A stretch of 64,000 bases of DNA, taken from NCBI RefSeq assembly GCF_000237925.1, contig NW_017386000.1:62001-126000 (forward strand), read 5' to 3'. Origin of the DNA: Schistosoma mansoni (taxonomy: Eukaryota; Platyhelminthes; Trematoda; Strigeidida; Schistosomatidae). The notes below the pieces were generated by a model. The model saw nothing but the letters and a program-made list of their open reading frames with translations, searched no databases and was not told the DNA's origin. The position numbers and the translations under genes were made by a program. Of the stretch, positions 27,102 to 42,100 are shown piece by piece (the stretch's first letter is position 1; each line of letters begins with the position of its first letter).

Positions 27102-30100
27102 ATGACAAAATACGATGATGGCGGATTTTTAAAGGGGAGTTTTGCCACGCTCTTCCAAGATGATTTGAAGACAAGTGAAGAGAAAAAAAGCAAAATGTCC
27201 TACTTACTTAGACAGACACCAATAGATGTATTATCTATGGAATGGCTGATATTGGAAAATCATCCTATCGAAGCAAGAGCGTATCTAATTGATAATATTT
27301 TGCCTCAAGTTGTTTTGGGTTTGGAATCTATATTGAAAGAGGCAACTCGAAGGAACCTGATCACGCTTGACGTGCTGGATGAAACAAGTTATCGAGCAGG
27401 ACTAGACAGAAATTTCAATCCTGTTAACCGACTAGCTGAATACTTAATGCGTAATAACCACAAACATAATCATTTCAATGAATCTTCACCTTACGTCAGA
27501 GGGTTAAGATATACTCTGGCGAAGTTGCAAAATGAAATGTTTATGCAGTCAGGAAACCAGCTGGCTAAAGTAAAGTCAAGTGCTGATGCCCGACGTACAG
27601 AGGAAAAACAAAATGAATTGAAAGTCAAAAGAGAATGTGACGCACAAATAGCGATTATTTCCACGATCTGCAACAGCTTGATACCACCTAAAAAGAATTC
27701 AACCAATGTAAATATGGTAAGTCATCTCTCTATTTCTGAAATTTCGTCTCGATTCGATTACATAGTTGGGCCAATGTTAGTTGAATATTTTATACTTATC
27801 TGTAACAGACTTAGAGATTTTTAGTTAATTAACTTGTGTAAGTACTAGGTCAAAAAATAAGTCTGAAGCATTATGAGCTATATACTACTAGTCTGCTTTA
27901 GGCATCAAAAATGAGTATTTAATAGATTAGTTAACTACATTCAAATGGTTTGAACAATTAATCGCCGTTTCATCCCTTTTTCTGCCTTAATATATCAGTG
28001 ATTTGACTGAACTGGTGAAGTTGAATATCATAAAATCGTTCAAATATTGGTTTCACCTCAGCTCTTCCCCCAAACTGAAGATAATTGAAAAAATATGGCC
28101 ACTTCTCAGACTGAAATTCCCGGTTCAGACTTCTACTGTTAGAATTTCTTCTCGAGTCCTCAGGTGTCAAGGTGAATTGCATTTATAGCAATGCAGCAGA
28201 CATTTTTAGTTTTCGTTGGTATTTACCAAGAAGCGACCAAATTTTTCCACTCTAAAAGTAGTGACAATAGTTAAAAGTACATTGGTCGTGTGCAGCCACA
28301 TCTGTTATTGTAAACGATAGCAAGAGTAACATATTCCTTTGTCTTCAATTCAAGTCTTTTAGTCTCTAATATGGTTTATATTATTTCTCTAAATTATTAT
28401 GACGTTTATGGTCAAGTTTTAATCAGTATTCCACCAGCTCAAATATCTTCAATATGCAAAATGTTGAAGTAACAACTATTGTAGCATGTTTAAATTCTGA
28501 AATACTTACTCATTTTAGATTGAATGGTGAGAACTGAGCCATCATAGAAACTTGAAACAGTTCGAAAGACAACGAAAATCATGACACTTAGATATTAGTG
28601 CTTACACAGCTAAAGGTTTGGACGATAAAGACTTAAATGAATTACCCAGGGATATCTGCGTTCAGGAATTGATTTTTTACAATAAAGTCTATCATTTTTC
28701 AGTTGTCAGTACCAGATGAACACGTTAGTTTACCAATTTATGGTTTTCAATTGAGTTACCAATCCTGAAGAAGTTGTAATATAGATAGTTTGAGACTATA
28801 AATACCACAGATTTATTAGTTTTGCCGGCGTAAAACCAAGCTTTACGGTTTTCAGCCGGCTATATTCAAATATTAGTTTGTGGGATAACGTGTGTGGTAA
28901 TTAGTTTATCGACTATACCCAATAAGTTTCTTTTAATTATGCATTAGCAGAGCACTATCTTTTGTCGACAAATTAGCCTATAATATCAAACATTTGACAT
29001 TTTATAGGTTTCATTTTTACAAGAAACCGTCCAAATCAACGCATAAAACATGTATCATTCAAAGTCACTTGAAAAATAGGAAAAACGGATGTCTCGTATT
29101 GCTAAACTTTTACATTAACGAAATAGTACATCTTAAAGAATGGTCGAAAAATCTACTTATTAGTACAGATTTGTAACCAGTGTTTAACAATAATGTATTT
29201 CATTCAGATTTTTTATTCTATGGAGAAAAGATAGAAAGAACTGATAAAAAAGTGAACTGAGCATAAATGTGATTTAAATAACACAGCTTCGTTATAGTTC
29301 ATATTATTTAACTTATTTATACTTACGGGATAAACAAAATTATTTTCTCGCTTTGTGCCTAGTAACTCAGTTTTTCGGTTCCAAAATGTCTGTTAGGCAA
29401 TGAGCGTTGGTTTTTAATTAAATCGTTAACAAACTATAGGTGAAATAGATAACTACATTGGTTTTAACACCGTGTACGATGATCAGTAGTGAGACAAATC
29501 AGTTGTTTAGGTACCTCAGTATTTCAGTGTTTGCTCATATAACGTCAGTTGTGGTGAAGAATATGTTGAATGCACCTCAGTTATCGTATATATTACAGCC
29601 TTTGTGATGGTAACCGGCTGCAACGACCATTGTATGACCATAGATATGAATTATCAGCTAACTTCTAGTGGGCGGTCTTTTCTCTTCCACCAAGGGTAAC
29701 AGGCATAAGTAAGTATGTGAACTTCATAAGTGACTGTTTATTCAATAGAGTATTCGTTAACATAATTAATCATATAGATAAACAAACTCATATAATTACG
29801 TTCTACTAATAACAATAACTACTGGTTTATCTTTGTATTCTATTCAAGTTTGTGTGTCTTATTTATTGTAGATAGAAGATGTAGTACTTACATTTATGGA
29901 ACTAACTAGTAAACTACCGGAGGAAATGAAACAATGGTTGGTGCAAACTTTTAAAACTCAACTAGCTAAAGACTACCAGGCATTTTATGACAAAGAACAA
30001 TTTGTTAAAGTGAGTGAATTCGAAAATTCCACACTTTAAGTGAAGGAAAGATAGGATAAGCTTGATAAAGTTTAAAAAAAGCATGCGTCTGTTGTGCTTG

Positions 30101-33100
30101 CATTGTTTAACGAGATATGATTAGTTGTTTTCTAGACCGCACAACTCAAGATGTTCCCCATTTTCGCCCATTTTGTCCATAGATGAATTTTTGTATAAGA
30201 ATGTTAAATTTTTATCTCAAAAATTCTGCTTTATAGCATTGATCATGTTTCAAATGATTTTTATATCATGGATGGGGTAAAATATGGAGATGTTTGATAA
30301 GGTGAAACTAACAGTTAGTTACTTACATTCGTGTCCTTTGGTCTATCACATATTTCTAAAAAATTAATCCTACTTGTTACCTTAGATTTTCAGCAGTAAT
30401 CATACATCAATTTTATAAAGCTGTGAAGTTTATCGGATATCCGCCTTCACAGTGAGATGCTATTTAAATACCATTAACAAATAAAAAAATAGATTTGTAT
30501 TTCTTTTTTTGGCTATGACTAACAAGTAGTTTGGGATTCAATGAAATCGATCGACTGACGGTTAACAAGTTATGCTATATAAAAATGTCATGAAACAACA
30601 ATATAACTGTATGACAAAATGAATCATTTTTGTTTTCCACCTTTTGAGCTGTTGATACTTCTGCCATACAACCATGACCATGGTAAATGAGTTAGTCCAA
30701 GAATTTGAAAAATAAGTCGTTCATTTCATTGACAAAAAGAATCAAGATAGAAAGCCATAAGAGATGTGTTATTTAAATACAATTTTAACTGAGAAAAGTT
30801 GTAAAAACATTAACATCGTTCGGAAACATGATGTATCGGGTTATTGACAGAAACTACAATTTTCAACATTAACGTTAAAACACTTCTGTTGTACGTATCT
30901 AAAACTTGGAGAACTTCCACAACCATCATCAAAAGTGTACAGGCACTTATAAACAGATGTCTATGTTAAGAACTCCGAATCCATTGGCTAGGAACTATCA
31001 ACAGTAACCTACTGTGGAAGAAAGCAAACTGGTTTCCGGCTGAAGAAGAAACTAGGAAATGACCCTAGCGTTCGATAGAACACAATTTACGGGGACCATA
31101 AAACCCATTCACAAGTCAAGCCATAATTTGGAATGCTGGATGCAAAAGTAAAGGGAGGAGACTAAAAAGCAGTTGGTTCCAGGGATTGGTAGCAGAAGTG
31201 AAAATCATAAATAGTGGAAAGGGAAGCTCAGGATATAGTTGATTGGAGAGTCCGAGTGGGCGACCTATGCCGCAAGAGGGGCACTAGTCCAAGGCGAAAT
31301 AAAAGCCTATTACTAAGTATATATATATAATTATCTGTTAGAGGTAATATGATATACGAACTAATGTCTATTACTTACCCAGTATTACAAATTACCTCGA
31401 CAAGCATTTGCTAAAGTTAATAATCTATTCATTCTAAATAGTAGCTTTATTACACTTAAAAAATATATTTATTCAGAATGGAGTGAATTAGGTGGATACA
31501 AATAAAATCCATAGGAAATAACACTGAAAACTAGACGTTATGATACTGATAACTCGGGGGAAACCTGGGTTACTTATGATTTTGTGGTCAGCCGATTTAT
31601 TGAGTATTTGTGTGGTGTTTTAGATTAGTAAAGAGACAGAACTGATAACTATAACTTCATTTGACTCTAATATCCTTGTGTTAGACTTAAGTATCTTGTG
31701 ATTATCATGAATATACATTAATTCACATTTTACCAGAGCATTCGATTTAATATTCCATCTTGGATTTTTAGTTTATTTAAGAGCATTGTTTGATAAGTAA
31801 TAGACTAAAGTTGTTCAACTAATAGTTTGGATATCAACACTGCCCTAAATCTCCCACTTATTAAAACAGAATAGATTGACTTATAAATTGAGTTCCCTGT
31901 TTATGTGGTATCTTACTTATATATTCTTATTCGATAATCTGTCTTTCTAGTGTCTCATGATATATGCTAGATTGATGTCAACTGATGTTTTCGAACAGTT
32001 TACAGAACATCTAAGACTTTGTATGGTAGAATTTCGTAAAGCAGAGAAAAGAGAAGAACGACGGGAATTATTAAAAAGTTGCTTCCGTTCGTGTGATTTA
32101 GATCAGGTAAAAATATCTATTTATATGAATGTACACAAAAATTGACGATTGATAGTCTCAGTTCAACTCATTTCTTCTCAATTTTATGCATTATTCCCCA
32201 TGTTAATGATAACGGTTTTAATTTTATTTACTAGTGTTTCTCCTATAAGTAGCCGTAATCATTCTGATCAACCTACTTAAGTCATTTGTCGATCACAAAT
32301 TGATGCGATCAGTATTTTATGATTAGTTTTGATTCAGTGCTGACAAAATCTTTCTTGTTTTTATGTCCCAATGGATACATTATGATTAGCTAAATTATTT
32401 ACAAAACCTAGTCATAATTTTGATGTTTCTTTCTGAGTTTAACATTTAAAATACTTACGATTAATGACAAAGCTGCATTTCCTTATTGAAAAACGTATGA
32501 AAATACACTGAAATATAAAGAAAACATAACTAAAGATTAGTTATTGAGTTCTCCCTATGTGTTACAGTATGAATCAGAATATTCGTAGTATGTTAATTGT
32601 GAATATATCAGTTATACTTATAGGAGAGTTAGATACCAAATTGATAGATTTTACATTACATTTCTCAAACAAATTGGCTCTATAATGCAGAATAACTAGT
32701 TTTAAGGAATAAGAAAAACGAAATCAAATTAGACTTTAATGTCAATTTATTTTTCATAGTTGAAATCATGAGTCAATTGAAGCTAGACCACCATGGAAAA
32801 CCTGGAAGCACTGGAAGGCCGTTTCGTCCTATTATGGGACTCTTCAGCAATGCGCATCCAGTGCTTCCAGGTTTTCTATGGTGGTCTAGCTTCAATTGAC
32901 TCATGACTTCAACTATGAAAAATATTGAAATCTCCACAAAACTCCTTCTGGTCAATTTATTTGTATAATATATTTTGATGACTAAGCTCCTAGTGCCAGA
33001 TAAGATGACAGATCTACAAAAAATCATTCTTATAAGTTGGAAACATCATACACCAATTTATTACATGGGTTTCAGAAGACTTTGTAATGAACAAGGATAA

Positions 33101-36100
33101 TAAACAATTTTCTACTTAGTGCTTGTTCTGTTGGTATTGATTTATCTGTTTTTATGAGAAACTCCCGCTTGAAATTCCTGTTATGGACAATAGCAGAAAA
33201 TTTCAAGCTATCGTCAATACATCTAACATCTATATTTAAACATCGGTATGTCTACACAAAAATAAACTCATTTGTCGACTCATGTATATGTGTGCCGTCA
33301 TCTTAACTTTCTTTTAAATCTCTCATACCCTCGATTGAAGAGTTCAACGAATAAAAAATAAAAAAACCATAGGGACTAAAGAAATTTTAATAGTCTTATT
33401 GTAATAGAATCATTACACAACAGTTATAAGTTTTCTTTCAAATGAATTACCATACTGAGAATCCGTTTTGTCGTTTTATTATTCATATTAAGTTGAATGA
33501 ATTATCTCGTGCTCAAGTTTTTCAACTATGTGAAGATTACTTTGATACATGTCAACAAATTATCAAAGACATGATCCACGATCCAAGAGATTGTAAGCTA
33601 TAATTACATATTTTTTGATATTTATTATTATAGAGTAGGCTATCATTTGAAATGGTTGGATTATACGAAAAAGATATCCAGCCAACTTATTTGAGTTCAT
33701 TTTATAGGATATGTTAGTTTTAGTGATCTGACATTATACTAATCTATGTAAACAGTGAAACTGTTATAACTGGATTCGAGAGAAATAAAAACTAGATTCT
33801 ACAATGACCTTCTTTGATTACTAAATTGCAAATATCAAGTGCGTAGTAGACGACGATACTAATCAACAGATGAATAAATGTAGTTTTTGTTAAGTGTCTA
33901 CTGAAACAATCAATTATTTCTACTTATATTTCACTAGTTATTATAAAAGCTTTATGTTACGTCTGGCCGATTGTGAACGCTATATTCGCTTCCCTAAGCT
34001 AGTTTCGTAACCCCCGAGCTAGAACTATACACCGACTTGAAGACCAGAGAGAAAAGCACAAAGTGTGAGGAAAGCACTTTACTACAGGGTTCAATCTTGT
34101 TACAGAAAATCATAGGTATTTATAGATGTTAGCCAATCCATTAACGAAATATTATGATACCGACCAATAGTATCACGCCACGTTGGAACTCTAGAATGTT
34201 CCATCGTATTCTGATTGGCTGGGGCTCTTTATGAGCCTCTGGAGGCTCTGTTAGAGTTCTCCGGAAGCCGACTCAATACTTTATAAATTAACATGATGGA
34301 AGTTTTGCAGAAGTGTTTTAGTTTGAATACAGTATTTATCATGGATTTGTAGTAGGGTCGAGTCGAGGACGGACTATGATCACTACTACTGTACGATTAC
34401 TTGCCCAGAAACGACTTGGTTCCTTTGATAACGCGTAAACCAGAAGGCTTTAATTACTCCAGATCAAGTATATTTATTGGCGATCTCGTGGTATCGATCG
34501 AATACCGAGACATGCCAACGAGTACAGGCGAAATGGGCAGAGCGTAAGAAAGTTCGAACCGAACAAGGCGGATAGCGGAACAAAAAGTGAGTCTGATGCT
34601 GTTAAACAAGTACAGTAAAAACAATCACTGGTACAATTGGTTACAATAATAATAATTGTTTCTTTTATTCCAATCGTGTTCTTATCGAGACCAGCCGGTC
34701 ACTACAGATTTATGTTAGCTGAAAACCCATTGAAAATCAAGAGAGTGAATAGCTGTTTCGTTCAACTAAGTAACCACTTACTAATGTGAGCTTACAACTC
34801 CATGTAAGATCGAATTTACAGCAAAGAGGTTTTAGGATGAGCAAGATACTTCAAGAATACTGAGTTAAAATCCAATGGTTCGTACTTGCTTTTGAAATCT
34901 TTGTTACTATCTGACATGATGAAATTCATTCGACATTGCTATCAGTGAGCTAATGTTTAAGGGGAAACATATTTCATTTGACATAGTATATCATTATTAA
35001 AATGTCAATTAAAATCTAGAAAGTTGTTAAAAGTCATATCTCTAGTTTCTATGATATTTAGTAAGCAGAAAATGTTCCTAAATTATAATGACTTGAAATT
35101 AATTTCAATATCACTGACAATATAAAACTAGTAGTCTAAATTACTTCAATTTCACTTTTAGGGTCTACAAGAGAATATCATTTGAAGTTAACTGTAACAG
35201 AACCTGTTACAACTATGAACACAAATGAATGTCAATTTTTATCTAAAGTTGATGATGATAGCAACACAGAGGACAAACAACATTCTCTACTAAATTACAA
35301 TGGAAATAACTCAGACAATGACAGTCAACATGATGATAGCATCTCATTACAACTAGGTACTCGGCAGCTGGACGAAATTACCGTCTTTCCCATTCAGTCT
35401 GATATTGAAGGTAATTAGAGTATTTTTGTAGTCTACTTTGCACAAACTGAGAAAAGTTGAGATATATTTCTATTTATGTTTTAAGTTTATCATTGTGTAT
35501 ACAATCTTGCCTAGCTCCTTAACGTTTATAAAATACTCGTTTCATACTTTAAAACAAAGCTATTCGAAAGGATAATGTTTGCATTATCTACCCACTGTTG
35601 AAGCAACTATACTTGATGTTTTTCGTTTTCTCAGTCTCTCCTAGTGACTTAGTTTTAAAGTATTACACTATCAGTGAAAAATATATACTCTGTTTATTCT
35701 CAAATTAAGATTTAATCCGGCGATTCTTTTCATAACTTGCTATGAGGTTAAATGGTTGAAGGTGATCAACACGAAACCAAAGATTCAGGCATTGTGTTCT
35801 TTAAATTATGTGAAGTGTCAATCTAATGCATAATTCATAATAGTTTATGTAGCTAGAAATTCAAAACTGTTCTCTGAATTATCACCAATTATATAATTTA
35901 TATCTATTATTTAGTGAAGTATCCAACCAGATTCAGAAAATTCTTGCACGAAAGGTTAAAATCTGATTTAATACCAGTTTCTGGTGATGGAAGCACTACT
36001 GAGTAACTGATTACACATCAGAATTACGGTTTCCTTTGATGCTATGGTTAGTGCTAGTTCCTCTATCTGTAAGGAATATTTTCTTAAAGTAGAAGCCTTG

Positions 36101-39100
36101 GTTTTCTAAAAACGGTAAAAAGTGAAGGGATGAGGAAGTAGAATAAAGTTAGTAAACATTAAAATGGATAGAGTGAGATGGGAATTTCATACAACTTCAG
36201 AGCTCGGTTAGAGTTACAGTGACATATTCTATTGTAAGCCCTTTATGAGACTACCCAAAAATAATGTAACATCAAGTTTTATAGCTTAGATTCTTTTGTT
36301 TTCTCTCCAGAATTCTTGTCCTAATTTGATAACCATGTCGTCTTCATTGAGCCTTGCTTTCACTTTGTCTTCTAATCTATGTTAGCCACTGTTCGTGGTT
36401 GTTTATTAACTAAATATTTAGACCTGTTAAATGATAATATGGTACTGATAATACTCTCTAATTAAAGAAGCTTTTTCTTAGTGAACTGTTTTACAACGGT
36501 AGAATTGCTATGACTTTGCCTCTAGTGATGTCCTTATCTGTATTGTTTAGGCAAACGTTTGTCTCCTTACTAACAAATGTAAGTATCAATAATCCTTCAT
36601 GTGAGTTTAGTCGTAAAAATTTAAGCTTCTTTGATAAAATATTTCCAATTTTATTATGAAGTTATTAGTTCTTTCGAAATCTTGGAGTTTATTTCAACAG
36701 ATTGATGAATATTATTATGCTGGATAGTATTATATTTACTGAGTTTCACACAACTGTAATTTATTTCGCTAAATTTTTTCGAACATATTTACTCATTTAA
36801 CTGTTTGTTTTCTAGTCTGGTTGCTATAGCTCCACGTCATTCCATCAGTATTTCAGACTGTTTCAGTACAAATATCTCGAATTTCCATGATATTTTGTTA
36901 CGGGACCAAGATATGAGGGTTAAAGATGAGTTGTTTTAGAGTTCTTAAGTTTAATCATCTGGTAAACAGAAAGCTCGTAGATATTTTCGTAATTTGAGAA
37001 GTTTATGCATAAATAATGTACAATAACCTACCTAAACCCTTTTATACCTATTTGTAAAGATTTATTGCTGAAGTATATGTTAATGTTTCGTGTTATCTGG
37101 TCAGGGTCACATGATTAGCTAGTTTCTAATGTCTTACTAAATTATTAGATATCAATTTCCACTGATAACTTAACTGATCACAATATTTTAGACCGAGAAT
37201 ATCTCAGATCTAATCTCTAGTCTTCCAACACATTTTCGCAAAACTATCCTATACGCCCTGATTAGATTACAATGCAAACCAATGAAATCAGCTTCCAAGT
37301 AAGTTGAATGAATTCGTTACTTCGCTTTATTACTAGATCAAACGGAATAAGCTATTTCTTCATCTTAGCCTAGTTAAATACTGTTTAACTTTTAAGCATC
37401 ATGATGCACTATTCTTCATTGAAATTTCCAAAGGCTACAAGTCTAGCAACTTTATTTGAAAGTGATAATCTTAAGATAACTATGCAGAAGCTCTTAATGT
37501 GAAACAAAGTGATAATAGACATTGACATAAACTTCTCTTGTCAGCAAGTTATAAGGAGCATCCGAAGTCAATAGATGTCTCAAGCACTTAAGATGATGAT
37601 AACAGATAAATAACGTTCTCTTTTATATATTCAACAGGTATAAATTAAGATAAATCATTTAAAAATAATTAGTTGTTGCATTTTAGTTCACTAGAAGAAT
37701 TATTTACTTTTCTAGTATTGTTTCACTTTGATACTTGATCAAAATACATAATTTAAAACGACATATATATAACTTCTTTTACATAATACTTATTAGATCA
37801 ATTGATAAAGACTTGTCAACTGGCCGATACAGTTGGTATAACACAAAATCAGTTTATCAGTATTATGGAGTTTATAATACCAGAAACTGCTCCTTTGAAA
37901 ATTTTTAATGATTGCTTAACATATTTGAAAAGATATAAAGTTTCAGCTGAAGAACGTGAGGAAAGAAGACTCCAGGTAGATATTTTTGTACAATATTAGT
38001 TGATTCATGCATAAACATGTAAATTTAGGTAAAAAGCAAATGGTACATTGAAAATACTATACTATTATTTAATTCCTGAGTCTAATGAATTATTATTAAA
38101 CTGTTCATAATGGAAAATTAAATAATCTAGTATCTCTCGACGAACTTTAGTTTCACATTAAAGATTTTGATCTAACTAGGCATCTCTTTTTAGGATGGAC
38201 AGATTGTACTGGTAATGTTCAATTTTAAATTAGATGATGAGTGATTGATAGGCAAAAAATTGAAATGATTAAAAAAAAACAAATAACACAAAATAGGACT
38301 ACAGCTGATAAATAACATTCAAAATATATAAATTTCTCTCCTCAAACACTTAATTATAATACAGCAACTATGATACTCGTGAACAAGGCTGTTACACAGA
38401 AGGATATCATCAGTTAGTCGCTGTTGATTTGAATATCCTTAATTTTATCCAGCAATTGTATGGGAGATTTGATGAATCCACGAAATATTTCAATATTCGT
38501 GAAATTTCTCGTGAATCCATGAAAGTTCTTGACGGAAACTATCACAAGAAAAGTCAATCAGGTCGAGAGTAAGACATCAATTCACCGGTAACGCTATTAA
38601 GATATCTGTTTATGTCACAGAGCAAATGAAGTTTTAACTCAGTAACCTAAATTTATCTGTCTTTTTTGTTAATGGTGAGTATTATAGGTTTCATCCTGTT
38701 TTGAGGAAACATAAATGAATTACTATAAAAATAGAATAACCAGATTTTCAGTATTTCCTCGTAGCATTAAGCTAGTTCAACATCATAATTTAAAAACCGA
38801 ATAACCTTGGATTTAGGTGGAAAATATGGATTGTTGCCTTTCTAGCAATAAGTCAATTTACTGACTATATTGTACGAAATAACTTATGAATCCTCACAAT
38901 TAAAAAGGAGTAGAAACAAACTTGTCCACTTCTTTCATAGATATATATTAAAGTTCAAATAAGATATTTCTTGAATTACCATGGGATCCCAGTAGTTGTA
39001 TTAGTTCATTGTCTAAAATTCCATAAAAGATTAGGAAATATTTTGTTTCATTCAGAATTTATAACATTTCATCAAATCCATTAAAGGTTTCCATTGCGTA

Positions 39101-42100
39101 TTTGAAGTTACTAGACTAAACCTAATACTGATTACCACAAATATAATAAACCTGTCTGTTCCACTTTAAATTGTAGCATTTTCGGAAGAGTTCAAGAATG
39201 GAAAAACATCAACTACTGAACAAAATATTCCACACATTAGATCAAGAATGTTCTGGAATGTTAAACCTTAAGAAAATTGAAGATTTTATATTAAATTATG
39301 AAGATGGATTTTATGAGGCTCATTTGAAACAAGGTAATTAAGATAGTTTGTCAAAAAAATTATTTTAGTGCTGTCATATTATTTATGACTTGTTTGTAAT
39401 TGCTAGGTTCATTTTATAGCTGTATCTGAATCACGATCCACTCTCAGCGGTTGTTAATAATATGAATATTATTATCACTTTGGAAATCTTAAACATTTTT
39501 GAAACAATGATTGCTGAAATTCGTTCTGAAATTTGTGATTCAGTCGAAATTTAGCTGGCAATATTAGTCTTCTTATGAAACGAACTTAGGAATGTTACAA
39601 AAAACGCAAAGAAGATTTTGTCAAGTTTCACTCTACACCCACATAATGCGAAACAGAAACAGATTATCGAAAAACTGTATCCTACTTTTCCTATTACAGT
39701 ATTTCCTTTCTGTCTTGTTTTAGTAATTCAGTAATATCTTCAGAATTCCAAAGTTTGATTCAAGCTATACTGATAACATTATCTTGATAAGGATCTTTCC
39801 TACGATATCAATGTAAATATGAAACTAAGCATAGCAATTAAGAAGAATGTATATAAGTGTAGTTGTAAGAATCAGGTTTGCCAATCATAAATTACTTGAA
39901 CTTAAAATACATTTCAAATACAATGTATTCATCAGTCACTCGCAAATTCTCAAGAAAAGGATAACAAGAGGACAGAAGTTAACAACAGTCCAACAAGAAC
40001 ATAGAAAGTCAAGGCAAAACCTGAGTACACTGAAGCAAAAAAGCAAGTGAAGAGCAGCATTAGGGCTGACAAGCAGAAATACAGGGAGGAACTAGCAAAG
40101 TCAGTGGAAAAAGCTGCAAGAGAAGGAAATATGAGACAACTATATGACACAGCTAATAAACTGGAGGGGAAACATAGTAAACCAGAGCGACTACCCAAGG
40201 ACAGGAAAGCCAAGCCAATCACTGAGATTCAAATACAGAGGGACAGGTGGGTAGGACACTTTAAAGGACTCTTGAATGGACCAGACCACTGATCCCACCA
40301 GACATCGAAGCAGCACTCATAGATCTCCCTTTAGATGTCACTTCACCAACGAAAGAAGAAATCAACATGGCCATCTGACAAATCAAGAGTGAGAAAGCAG
40401 CAGCATCTGACAACTGAGGCACTGAAGTCACACATAGAAGTGACTGCAAACATGCTCCATGTTCTATCCAGGAAGATTTGGGGGGGGAGAAAAATTGCTA
40501 CCGATAGACTGGAAAGAAGGACATCTCGTCAAGATATCAAGGAAAGGAGATATGGGCAAGTGTGAGAACTATGGAGGAACCACACTACCATCAGTACCGG
40601 GAAAAGTTTCCGACAGAGTGTTGCTGAACCGGATGAAAGATTCAGTAGACGTCCAGCTTCGAGATCAATAGGCTGGATTCCGTAAGGATAGGTTGAACAC
40701 AAACGAAATCGCGACACTACGGATCATCGTTGAGTATTCAAATGAATGGAAGTCGTCACCATGTATCAACTTCCTTGACCGTGAGGAAGCATTCGACAGT
40801 GTGGATAAAAAGAGCTTATGAAATGTTATTCGACACTATGGTGTACTTTAGGAGTTCGTCGACATCATCCAGAATTCATACGATGGACTACACTGCAAAG
40901 TCATGCATGAAGGACCACTGACAGATGTACTGCAAGTGAGAACCGGTGTCAGACAAGATTTCTTGCTTTCACTCTATTTCTCTTTCTTCTGGTGATCACT
41001 TGGATTATGAAGACCTCCACATCTAAAGGGAATTGCAGAATACAATGGACAGCTGGGATGCAAATAGATGATTTGGACTTTGAAGATGACCCAACTATTC
41101 TCTTTCATACATACCAACAAATGTAGATGAAGACGACCAGTGAAGCAGCAGCCTCTGCATCAGTAGTCCACCAGGGGTAAAACAAGATCCTCAAATACAA
41201 TAAGGAGAACGCCAACCAAATCACAATCGGTGGAGAAACTCTAGGAAATGTAGAGACCTTCACGTACCTGGAAGGCATCGTCGATGGACATGAAGGATCT
41301 GATCCAGGTGTAAAGGCAAGGATTGGCAAGCTAAGGGCACCATTCCTACAGTTGAAGAACATTTGGAACTCAAAACGACTGTCAACCAATATCAAAGTCA
41401 GAATCTTCAATACGAACGTCAAGACGGTTCTATTGTACGGAGCTGAAATGTGGAGAACTACCACAACCATCATCAAAATGTACAAGTATTTCTAAACAAT
41501 TGTCTACGTAAGATACATCCGTGCATTGGACGGATATAATCGGCATTGACCTACTGTGGGAGAGAACAAACCAACTTCCAGCTGGAGAGGAAGTTAGGAA
41601 AAGACGCTAGAATTGGATAAACATACATTAAGGAAATAATCAGACTTCATCACGAAGCATTTCTAACTTGGAATCGTGAAGGGAAATGGAAAAGAGGAAG
41701 GTTATAGAATAAACTGCACCGAGAATGAAGGATGAATAGCAACTGGAAATAACTGGAGAGAACTGCCCAGGATAGGGTCGGATGGAGAGAGCTCATGGGC
41801 GGCGTATGCTCCTCCACGAGTGTTAACAGTCATAAGTAAGTAAGTATAGTCGGCCAGCTACAATTAGCTGAATGTCACATTCATTTTATTCTAGATGTTT
41901 CTCATGTTCATGGACTGGTGTAATTGTACAGTACACTCTAACTTAGCTCTGAGTATTAAAAAAGGACTAACTACGTGTCAAAGTAGCTTTGAATATTGCA
42001 AATTATTTTTAAAGCAGCTTTTTTTAACAATAAGGCAGAGGAAAGACAGAATTTCAGAACTGAATAATGCTTAATTTATTGTTTTATTTAGTGAAAGTCA

